From NCBI RefSeq assembly GCF_001514305.1, contig NZ_KQ949079.1:1-64000 (forward strand): DNA of 64,000 bases, written 5' to 3'. Shown here one piece after another: positions 26,736 through 34,454 of this stretch. Every line of letters begins with the position of its first letter. The stretch's first letter is position 1. Made by a program: the position numbers and the translations under genes. A model generated the notes under the pieces. That model was not told the DNA's origin and made no database searches. It saw only the letters and a list, made by a program, of their open reading frames with translations. Source of the stretch: Streptomyces dysideae. GTDB taxonomy: Bacteria > Actinomycetota > Actinomycetes > Streptomycetales > Streptomycetaceae.

Positions 26736-28391
26736 TCAGAGTTTGTCGACGTCCAGGTTCGCGATGGCCGTCCTCGCCACCTCGCGGCCCCGTTCCGTGA
26801 AGTCGCCCCTGCCCGGGTAGCTGATGGTGAGCTTGTACATGTCGCCGGCGGAGGTCTTGTAGTAGAAGATCCTCAGCTCGCGGGGGCGTGGGTCCTGGCT
26901 GTCGGTAGTGGTGTAGACGATTTTGTTCTGGGCGGACTTCTTGCCCTGGTACGTCGTCTCCACGGGCTCGGTCTTCGGCCCCTCGGGCATACGGAGGTCG
27001 TAGCTGCCGCTCTCCTTGAACCCGCCGTCGTCGTCGTACATTTCGGCGGCCGCCGAGTCGGCGATGTTGTTGCTCGTGTCCTCGGCCTTCTTCTCCAGGG
27101 TCAGGCCGATCCAGATACTCCCGCTCCAGTCGGTGTACGTGACCCAGTGGTCGTCGTCCGTCTCCTCGGGCACGCCCCGCTGGTAGTCGGTGGGGACCGC
27201 GAGCGTCGCGGCGAGGTCCTTCTCGTGCTTCGTCTTCCAGCCGTCCGGCAGCGGCCCCGCGAACGGATCGGCGATCACCAGATACGCCGCCACCGCCGCC
27301 GCGACGACCGCCGCACCGAGCCCGAGCAGCGCCTTGCGGCCGAGGCGGACGCCTCCCTTGATACCGCTGATACCGCCCTCGGTGAACTGCACGACCTGCG
27401 TGGGCGCCGGAGCGGGCGGGTTGGCGCTGGTCTCCAGCAGCGCGCGGACCTGGGCTGCGTTCGGGCGGCGCGCCTGGTCCTTCTGGAGGAGGCCGTTGAT
27501 GGCGTCGGCGAGCGGGCCCTGCGCGGCGGCGGGCGGGGCGGGGGTGGCGTTGAGGACGGACTGCAGGGTGGCCGGCGTGTTGCTGCGGCGGAACGGGGAC
27601 ACGCCCTCGGTCGCCGCGTAGAGGACGACGCCCAGGGACCACAGGTCCGACGCCGGTCCCGGGCGCTGGCCCAGCACCCGCTCCGGGGCGATGTACTCGG
27701 GCGAGCCGACGAAGCCGCCGGTGTCGGTCAGATTGGTCTCGCCCTCGATCTGGGCGATGCCGAAGTCGGTGAGGACGACGCGGTCGTGCCGGCCGAGAAG
27801 TACGTTGTCGGGCTTCACGTCGCGGTGCAGGATGCCCGCCGCGTGCGCGGCCTCCAGCGCGCCGAGCACCTCGAGGCCGATTCTCGCCGCTTCCCGGGCC
27901 CCGAGCGTGCCCTCCTGCAACGCGTCACCCAGCGAACGGCCCTGCACCAGCTCCATCACGATCCACGGCCGACCGTCCACTACTGCGACGTCGTGGACGT
28001 TCACGACCGCGGGATGATCGAGCCTGGCCGCGGCACGTGCCTCGCGGCGCATCCGCTCATAGGCGTTGACACGTTCGCGTTCGGGAAGATGGTCCGGTAC
28101 GCGGGGTTCCTTGACGGCGACCTCACGGTCCACCGTCTCGTCCTGGGCACGCCACACCGTCCCCATGCCGCCATGCCCGAGCTTGGCCAGCAACCGGTAA
28201 CGGCCTGCTATCAGGCGTCCGGTGCCGGGGTCCTGCGCAGGTGCGGCGGTCATGGGCTGCTGTGGGACGACCTGGGCGGGCGCCGCGTACGGGTTGCCGG
28301 GATGCGGTACGGCCGCGGGCGGGCGCGGTGGTTGCAGACCGAAACTCGTCGGCTCGTCGGACCCGTAAGGGGCTCCCCCGTTGCTGCTCAT
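26736..28391 (-). CDS. Hanks-type Ser/Thr kinase
   Basis: 551 residues from ATG 28391 (MSSNGG); an ATG 4 codons earlier is equally possible. A Pro-rich N-terminus (1-60) precedes the kinase domain with LGHGGMGTVW, Lys in VAVKEPR (K94), HRDVKPDN (D191) and DFGIAQIEG. A regulatory threonine loop ETNLTDTGG is present. One membrane helix near 310-330 (LGLGAAVVAAAVAAYLVIADP) precedes an ectodomain of about 200 residues rich in aromatic and charged residues, ending LDVDKL. It is a PknB-like sensor kinase without PASTA repeats. It lies 38 bases upstream of the frameshifted kinase. Confidence 0.93.
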   Translation of the reverse strand: MSSNGGAPYGSDEPTSFGLQPPRPPAAVPHPGNPYAAPAQVVPQQPMTAAPAQDPGTGRLIAGRYRLLAKLGHGGMGTVWRAQDETVDREVAVKEPRVPDHLPERERVNAYERMRREARAAARLDHPAVVNVHDVAVVDGRPWIVMELVQGRSLGDALQEGTLGAREAARIGLEVLGALEAAHAAGILHRDVKPDNVLLGRHDRVVLTDFGIAQIEGETNLTDTGGFVGSPEYIAPERVLGQRPGPASDLWSLGVVLYAATEGVSPFRRSNTPATLQSVLNATPAPPAAAQGPLADAINGLLQKDQARRPNAAQVRALLETSANPPAPAPTQVVQFTEGGISGIKGGVRLGRKALLGLGAAVVAAAVAAYLVIADPFAGPLPDGWKTKHEKDLAATLAVPTDYQRGVPEETDDDHWVTYTDWSGSIWIGLTLEKKAEDTSNNIADSAAAEMYDDDGGFKESGSYDLRMPEGPKTEPVETTYQGKKSAQNKIVYTTTDSQDPRPRELRIFYYKTSAGDMYKLTISYPGRGDFTERGREVARTAIANLDVDKL

Positions 28392-28479
28392 GGCTCCATC
28401 CATATCGCGCCAAGTGCTTCCGGATCCACCTGGAACGCTTTCCGGTCACAGACCCGTGACCGAGGGTGCCGCTTATCTC

Positions 28480-29694
28480 CTATTTAGGCGGCAATCCGTG
28501 GGGTGTCGGTGACGAGGGCACCGAGGAAGACACCGAGGAGGAAGGTTTCTGCGTCACGGTCACGGTCGCCGTGGGGGTGACGGTGGCAGCGGCGGTGGGG
28601 CTACGGGTACTGGGCCCGACGGACGCGGGCGCCGAACTCGACGGCGGCGGCAGCCGGTTCCCGTTCCCGTCCCGGTCCGCGAGCAGCGCCGCCGCGGAGA
28701 TGCCCGCACCGGCCATCGCGGCGACCAGCAGCACGGCCGCCAGCACGGACCGGGTGGACCGGCCTTCGGGCAGCGCCGGCCGGCCGTCGGCCATCACGGG
28801 CCGGCCCTCGGCGGGCAGGGACGGCAGCCGGCCTCCGGTCACATCCCGCCGGCCCGGCGTACGCCCCGTCGCCAGGAACCCCCGCAGCATCCCCTCCGCC
28901 TCCGCCGCGTCCAGCCGACGCTCCGGATCGCGCTCCAGCAGCCCCAGTACGACGGCCAGGATCGGCGCGGCCTGCGCGGGCGGGCGTATCTCCGCGGACA
29001 CCACCGCGTGCAGGATGCCGCTCAACGAGTCGCGCCGGAACGGCGATTCCCCGCTCAGCGCGGTGCACAGCAGCGCGCCCACCGACCACAGGTCGGACTC
29101 GGGGCCGGTCCGTGCGCCGAAGATCCGCTCGGGCGCGGTGAACTCGGGCGAGCCGACGAAGGAGCCGCTCTCGGTGAGCGTCGTGGCGCCCTCGATCTGG
29201 GCAATACCGAAGTCGGTCAGGACGACACGACCGGTACCGGACTCCAGCAGGACGTTGGCCGGTTTGATGTCGCGGTGCAGGACCCCGGCGGCGTGCGCGG
29301 TGCGCAGCGCGCTCAGCAGATCGGCGCCGATCCGGGCGGCCTCGCGGGCACCGACGGGGCCGAGCGAAGCGATCCGGTCGGCGAGTGAGCCGCCGTCGAT
29401 CAACTCCATGACGATGTACGGGCGTTCGTCGTGCTCCACGACGTCATGGACGACGACGAGATGCGGATGGCTGAGCTGCGCGACCGCGCGGGCCTCGCGC
29501 AGGGTGCGGTCACGCCGGGCGCGGGCCTCGGCGGCGGACGGCGTCTCGTCGAGGGGCATCTCCTTGACGGCCACCTGCCGCCCGAGCAGCTGGTCGGTCG
29601 CCCGCCATACGACGCCCATGCCGCCGCGGCCGACCGTCGCCTCGAGGCGGTAACGCCCCGCGATCACACGGAAGTTGGCCCCCTCGGTCCCCAT
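28480..29694 (-). CDS. Hanks-type Ser/Thr kinase with minimal ectodomain
   Basis: 404 residues from ATG 29694 (MGTEGANFRV). Kinase motifs: VGRGGMGVVW, Lys in VAVKEMP (K44), HRDIKPAN, DFGIAQIEG. The membrane helix is STRSVLAAVLLVAAMAGAGISAA (near 325-350). Outside is only a 60-residue Ser/Thr/Pro tail ending HGLPPK, with no folded sensor domain. It may signal through partners or be a truncated relative of the neighbouring kinases. Its promoter region ends at the IS110 remnant starting near 29746, so its native upstream sequence may have been replaced by the insertion. Confidence 0.92.
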   Translation of the reverse strand: MGTEGANFRVIAGRYRLEATVGRGGMGVVWRATDQLLGRQVAVKEMPLDETPSAAEARARRDRTLREARAVAQLSHPHLVVVHDVVEHDERPYIVMELIDGGSLADRIASLGPVGAREAARIGADLLSALRTAHAAGVLHRDIKPANVLLESGTGRVVLTDFGIAQIEGATTLTESGSFVGSPEFTAPERIFGARTGPESDLWSVGALLCTALSGESPFRRDSLSGILHAVVSAEIRPPAQAAPILAVVLGLLERDPERRLDAAEAEGMLRGFLATGRTPGRRDVTGGRLPSLPAEGRPVMADGRPALPEGRSTRSVLAAVLLVAAMAGAGISAAALLADRDGNGNRLPPPSSSAPASVGPSTRSPTAAATVTPTATVTVTQKPSSSVSSSVPSSPTPHGLPPK

Positions 29695-29745
29695 GCGTCT
29701 CATCATCCCGCACCGGACGGGCGCCTTCCGGGGCGGCGACCGGCC

Positions 29746-30296
29746 AAGTATGCCGCCGTCCCAAGACTGCCGGTGGCACACTCCAGGGAACTCAGGCCTT
29801 GGCGCGGACCATGCTGGACCGGATCGACGAGGCCACCGCGGTGGAACGGCGCCTCAACGCTCGCATCGAGGAACGCATTCGGCCGTCTGAACGGCAGGTC
29901 GAGCTGCTGCCACGATCCCCGGGGTGAGTGCGCATACCGCTCACGTGATCCTGGCCGAGATCGGTGCGGACATCTCCCGTTTCCCGTCCGCCGGCCACCT
30001 CCCCTCCTGGGCTGGACTGTGTCCGGGCTCTTACGAGTCCGCAGGCAAGAGCCTCTCCGGCAAGTCCCGTCCCGGTGACCCGTGGCTCCAGGGAGTGCTC
30101 GCCCAGGCCGCGATCTCCGCCTGTCGCACCAAGGACACCTACCTCGCCGCCCGATACCGGCGTCTGGTTGGCCGACGCGGTCGCCGACGGGCCCTGTTGC
30201 CCTGCGGCACTCGATCATCGTCTCCATCTGGCACATGTTCACCCGCCATATGGAGTACGCCGACCTCGGCGGCGATAACTGGGTCTTCGAAGTTGA
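29746..30296 (+). pseudogene. IS110-family transposase remnant
   Basis: Fragments of an IS110/IS116 transposase in several frames: a coiled-coil TMLDRIDEATAVERRLNARIEE segment (about 29808-29875), then the Transposase_20 domain AHVILAEIGADISRFPSAGHLPSWAGL with CPGSYESAGK (about 29937-30060), and the end RHSIIVSIWHMFTRHMEYADLGGD in another frame. The N-terminal DEDD domain is absent. At least two frameshifts and the truncation show it is dead. A further tail (LERTGKTRATRRPVSELNHLG) resumes at about 30435 after a palindromic block. Confidence 0.8.
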
Positions 30297-30434
30297 GCGG
30301 TGCGCGGACGCCGGGCGCCGACTGGTAAGCCGCAGGGATGTGACAGTTTCCGCGGGAGTGTCACATCCCCGGCTTACGAGGGCCCTGGGGGCGGACGCCG
30401 ACCAACAGGGGCGCACCGCTCAAGTTCGAAGACC
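30282..30434. repeat. Nested palindrome inside the IS110 remnant
   Basis: Outer arms 30282-30305 and 30411-30434 match as inverted repeats over 24 bases with one mismatch. Inner arms 30326-30345 and 30359-30376 form a second inverted repeat of about 18-20 bases around a 13-base loop. The block separates the IS110 transposase end from what looks like its own C-terminal tail, so it may be a small fold-back insertion or a MITE-like element. It could form a long hairpin in DNA or RNA. Confidence 0.7.
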
Positions 30435-30591
30435 CCGATAACTTCCTCGAACGCACCGGCAAAACCCGTGCCACCCGCCGCCCGGTCAGCGAACTCAACC
30501 ACCTCGGCTTCCAGGGCAGCCTCCAACCCGTGCAGTCCGCATGAACCCCGCTGAGCTGTACCGACGAGGGACTCTCGTATAAGGGGTCACC

Positions 30592-30889
30592 ATGCTCCTC
30601 GTCACCCGTGAGGGCGACCGGCGCTGCAAGCTCCGCCCGTCTCAGCACGCGATGGCGGCACTGGTGTACCTGCGCGAACACACCACCCTGGCGAAGATCG
30701 CTGCCGGATTCGGGATCCGCGAGGCCGCCGCCCACGCCTACACCCGCGCGGTCATCCACCTGCTCGCCGAACGCGCGCCGGGTCTGCTGAAGGTCCTGCG
30801 CGAGGCCCATCCGGACTTCGCCCTGCTCGCCGGCACCTCGCCGAGTGCGACCGGGTCGGCGACGGACGGGCCGACTACTCCCACTGTGA
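30592..30889 (+). pseudogene. IS5-like transposase N-terminal fragment
   Basis: From ATG 30592 the product [20 protein letters not shown] has a helix-turn-helix ([18 protein letters not shown], near 33-50) of the HTH_Tnp/DDE_Tnp_4 type. Near 30838 the frame slips; the next frame continues [14 protein letters not shown], the expected sequence, and then stops abruptly at the serine recombinase fragment. The DDE catalytic part is missing. Confidence 0.75.
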
Positions 30890-30892
30890 GGA

Positions 30893-31090
30893 TGCGCGCT
30901 CTTTCAGGCCGTACACAGTCGTCACCGGGTCGATAAGGGAGCGAGCGAACCTGTCCAGCTTCCAGACACAGGGGGAGTCGCCCTCACGGAGGTAGTCCAG
31001 TTGCCTTGCCGAGCTCCGGCTGGCCCATGTTCTTGCCGGATACCTTGTCTACGAAGATCCGGGAGCAACCGGCTCGGCACGCCAGCGGCC
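30893..31090 (-). pseudogene. Serine recombinase (resolvase) N-terminal fragment
   Basis: Reading the minus strand from about 31090: AGCSRIFVDKVSGKNMGQPEL, a one-base slip near 31010, then [26 protein letters not shown]. This is the resolvase catalytic core after the active-site Ser, with the conserved Asp-Arg (KLDRFARSL). The start and the catalytic Ser region and the C-terminal DNA-binding part are absent. A relic of a transposon or phage integration module. Confidence 0.7.
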
Positions 31091-31157
31091 CGGTGGCACG
31101 CGACGGCTCGTGGGGGCCGGTGAATTCGGCCAGTTCGTCGGCGTGCTTGACCAGGTC

Positions 31158-31193
31158 GGGCGGGCGGGCGGGCGGGCGGGCGGGCGGGCGGGC
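31158..31193. repeat. Nine tandem GGGC units
   Basis: A (GGGC)9 run on the plus strand adjoining the resolvase fragment. Runs of four or more GGG tracts can form G-quadruplexes. It has no coding meaning and may vary between isolates. Confidence 0.9.
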
Positions 31194-31250
31194 GGCCACA
31201 CGCTGTCATGCGAACCATGAAAGCTTTACCTTTTCCTTATTGGAAACATA

Positions 31251-31589
31251 TTGAAGCGCCTTTCCGTCATGAGTGTCGCGGCGGTGGCAATATGCGCTGC
31301 GACAGTGACCGATGCCAGCGCGGCGAGTGGCAACGGCGCGTGCTCTGTGACCGGCGCCAAGGGGGGCATGACGTTCACCAACTGGATGGGCAGTTACGTG
31401 GACTTCCGCTCCATGGATGACGCCTGGGTGACGGATTGGTCCTGGCATCTCAACTACAACGGATCCGGGTCGACTATCTACTTCGATACTTATGCATCGC
31501 ACTCCCCCAATCGCCTCGACTACATCGGCGCGCAGGTGGCGGTCAGGGAAGGAAGCACGATCGTCCGCAGTTGCACGTTCTGGGCCTGA
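31251..31589 (+). CDS. Small secreted protein of unknown function
   Basis: 112 residues. The TTG at 31251 has GGAAA upstream; an ATG six codons on is an alternative. An N-terminal signal peptide (KRLSVMSVAAVAICAATVT) ends near ASA at residue 25. The mature 86 residues are rich in Trp, Tyr and Asn (NWMGSYVDF, DWSWHLNYNG) and have one Cys near each end (C31 and C108), which fits a single disulfide and a beta-sandwich. Base composition is lower in GC than the neighbours. It sits intact among dead IS genes, so it was probably carried in by one. No family recognised. Confidence 0.6.
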   Translation: MKRLSVMSVAAVAICAATVTDASAASGNGACSVTGAKGGMTFTNWMGSYVDFRSMDDAWVTDWSWHLNYNGSGSTIYFDTYASHSPNRLDYIGAQVAVREGSTIVRSCTFWA

Positions 31590-31697
31590 GGTGCCTTCCT
31601 GCACAACAATCTGGGCCGCCTTTTAGGACTGTTCGGCGGAGCTCCCGAAGTCCATAGATTCCTCCAAGAAATAGCTTGACGAACTGATCCGTAACGG

Positions 31698-32575
31698 ATG
31701 GATGACCGCGCAGAACCGAGCGAATCCATTCGGGAACATGAATCCACGCTCCGGGGAACCGCCCGGAGCGAGACGTTTGCGTTGATCGGGCAGCGGCTCG
31801 GGCGGGGTCGCTCGGTGATCTCGCGGGAGGTGGCGTGCAACGGCGGTCGGGACGGCTACTCGGCGCAGGAGCGCGCCGATGCGCTGCGCCGACGGCCTCG
31901 GGCGCGGAGGCTGGAGGCGGACCGACGGCTCCGCGACGCGGTGGCCGCGGGACTTGCCCAGGAGTGGTCGCCGCAGCAGATCGCGGGCCGGCTGGTCGAG
32001 GACTTCCCTGTGACGAGGCGATGTGCGTGTCCCACGAGACCATCTACCAGGCGCTGTTCCCACAGGCGAAGGGCGAATTGAAGACGGAGCTCAAGCTCGC
32101 GCTGCGGCACGGGTGCATCGAGCGGCGCCCCCGCAGGTCGACGCGGCCCCAGCAGGCCCGCATCGCGGGATGGTGAACGTCAGCGAGCGGCCCGCCGAGG
32201 CGGCCGACCGTGCGGTGCCCGGCCACTGGGAGGGCGACCTGATCATCAGCAAAGGCGGCAAGTGCCAGGTCATCACGCCGGTCGAACGGTCCACCCGGTT
32301 CCTGATGCTGCTGCAGCTGAACTACGACCGGACCGCCGAGCGCACCGCGATGGTCCTGTCCTCCGAACTCGCCCGGCTCCCTGAGGAGTTGAAGCGCTCC
32401 CTCACCTGGGACCAGGCGTAGAGATGGCCGATCACGCCCGGTTCTCCGTCAGGTCCAGTATCCCGGTGTACTTCTGCGACCCGCACTCGCCCCGGCAGCG
32501 CGGAACCAACGAGAATACGAACGGCCTCATCCGGCAATACCTACCCAAGGGAACAGGTCTTTCTTGGTAAACTCA
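31698..32575 (+). pseudogene. IS30-family transposase remnant
   Basis: Pieces in three frames: helix-turn-helix LGRGRSVISREVACNGG (about 31798-31850), SPQQIAGRLVEDFP (near 31970), then the DDE core VPGHWEGDLIISKGGKCQVITPV (near 32216-32285), a break after SLTWDQ at 32415, and [22 protein letters not shown] (near 32463-32530) in another frame. This is the IS30 layout with two frameshifts. The N-terminus is missing. It lies directly upstream of the next kinase gene's 3' end. Confidence 0.85.
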
Positions 32576-32686
32576 ATGAGAACTCGATGAGATCACGTCA
32601 CGACTCCACACGCACCCAAGAAAAACCCTCGGATATCGCACACCGGCAGAAAAGCTGGACGAAATGCTAAGCGCCGCTTGATGCTC

Positions 32687-34312
32687 TCACCGCTGGACTT
32701 CGCCCTCTCGCCAGCTCTGCAGCACAGTCTCAAACTGCTTGCGCGTGGTGGCCCAGTCTTCCACGGGAGAGGCCATGTAGATCGCGTACTCAACCCCGCT
32801 CCGGGCCATGTACATCAGGTCGACGGCTCGGTACGCCCCAGGGGGGCGTGACCCCTTCACCTGCGCCGTCCATTTGTACTCCAGCCAGGAGGCTTGACGG
32901 TCGCGGTAAAGCCGACGCTGCATGCTCAAGGGCTCGTAATCCACCAGCTGCCATCTCAACTGCTGGTCCAATTCGACTTGGTGCGCGTACGGGTCGTCGA
33001 AGTCCGGCAAGGTATCGACGGCGATACGCACTACGTGCTCACCCCTGTCGGGCGAATAGTCGATCTGCTGCAAGCCGTCTTTGCTCTTGATGGAAACCGA
33101 CCGCTCCCAGCCCTCGGGGAGGTAGAGGCTAAAGCCCGCGGGATCGTCGTACTGCTTCCAGCCCGCGGGAACCGCCCTCTGCGGCTCCTCCGTCGGCGAG
33201 GGGCTGACGCTGGGGCTGGGGTTGGAACTCTGCGTGGCGGAGGTGCCGTTGCCGGAGTTCCACTCGCGCAACGCGACCGCGGCTCCCGCGCCAATGATCG
33301 CGACGACGGCGACGACGAGGGCGACCGCGCGCAGACGGCGCCGCTTCTTCGAGGGCGCCGCGGGCGGGCCCACCTGGGTGACGGCGGCCGATTGCGGCCT
33401 GGTGACACCGGTCTGCGGCTGCTCGTAGCGCCCCTGCTGTCCGTACGACTCGTGCCACGTCGGCACGAACGCCTGCGCCCTGTTCGACCGCCGCCCCTCC
33501 GCCGCCTCGGCGAGCATCTGCTCGGCCTCCGCAGCGCTCGGCCGGTCGGCCGGATCCTTGCGGAGCATGGCGGTGATGACGGGCCCGAGCGGTCCGGCGT
33601 TGACCGGCTGGGCGGGTTCCTCCTCGACGACCGCCTGCATCGTGCCGATGGGCGAGGTGCGGCGGAAGGGCGAACGGCCCTCCACCGCCGTGTACAGCGT
33701 CGCGCCGAGCGCCCACAGGTCGGAGGCGGGGCCGGGGTCGTGGCCGCGGACACGCTCGGGGGCGAGGTAGTCGACGGAGCCGACGACCTCTCCGGTGCGG
33801 GTGATGGTGGTGTCGCCCTCGATCTGGGCGATACCGAAGTCGGTGAGCAGGACGCGGCCGTCCTCGGAGAGGAGAACGTTGCCAGGCTTGATGTCACGGT
33901 GCAGGACGCCCGCGGAGTGCGCGGCGCGCAAAGCCCGCAGCACCCACAGCCCGATGCGCGCGGCCTCCGTCGGCTCGACGCGTCCGCGTTCCTTGACCGC
34001 GTCCGCCAGCGAGTGGCCCTCGACCAGCTCCATCACGATCCACGGCCGGCCGTCGTGCTCCAGCACGTCGTGCACGGTGACGACGGCGGAGTGGTTGATG
34101 CGCGCGGCAGCCCGCGCCTCGGCGCGGGTGCGCGCGAGCAGCCGCTCCTGGTCGCTCTCGGAGACATAGAGCGCGGCGGTCAACTCCTTGATCGCGACGG
34201 CCCGGTGCAACACCTCGTCGTGCGCACGCCACACACGGCCCATACCGCCGCTGCCGATCGTGTCGGCGAGCCGATAGCGCCCCGATACGAGCTGGCCCTG
34301 CATCTGATTCAC
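32687..34312 (-). CDS. Hanks-type Ser/Thr kinase with beta-rich ectodomain
   Basis: 541 residues from GTG 34312 (VNQMQGQLVSGRYRL), chosen because GGGGC lies upstream. Kinase motifs: IGSGGMGRVW, Lys in VAIKELT (K42), HRDIKPGN, DFGIAQIEG. Helix near 345-367 (AVALVVAVVAIIGAGAAVAL), a Ser/Pro linker, then an ectodomain of about 165 residues beginning AGWKQYDDPAGFSLYLPEGWERS. The same GFSLYLPEGW pattern appears in the two upstream kinase genes, so the sensors are paralogous. It precedes the IS graveyard, which now separates it from the three downstream kinases. Confidence 0.93.
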   Translation of the reverse strand: MNQMQGQLVSGRYRLADTIGSGGMGRVWRAHDEVLHRAVAIKELTAALYVSESDQERLLARTRAEARAAARINHSAVVTVHDVLEHDGRPWIVMELVEGHSLADAVKERGRVEPTEAARIGLWVLRALRAAHSAGVLHRDIKPGNVLLSEDGRVLLTDFGIAQIEGDTTITRTGEVVGSVDYLAPERVRGHDPGPASDLWALGATLYTAVEGRSPFRRTSPIGTMQAVVEEEPAQPVNAGPLGPVITAMLRKDPADRPSAAEAEQMLAEAAEGRRSNRAQAFVPTWHESYGQQGRYEQPQTGVTRPQSAAVTQVGPPAAPSKKRRRLRAVALVVAVVAIIGAGAAVALREWNSGNGTSATQSSNPSPSVSPSPTEEPQRAVPAGWKQYDDPAGFSLYLPEGWERSVSIKSKDGLQQIDYSPDRGEHVVRIAVDTLPDFDDPYAHQVELDQQLRWQLVDYEPLSMQRRLYRDRQASWLEYKWTAQVKGSRPPGAYRAVDLMYMARSGVEYAIYMASPVEDWATTRKQFETVLQSWREGEVQR

Positions 34313-34454
34313 GTTGCCCCGCAATGCTCTTAACAGGGTCAGACTAAGGACCGCCCGACGAGCGGGGAACCACGGGGGTACCAAGGAAACCGCACTGTGA
34401 TGGTTGTCGCTGCCAGTAAGCGCTCAACTGTCACTCGGCGTCGAGGAGATGCCT

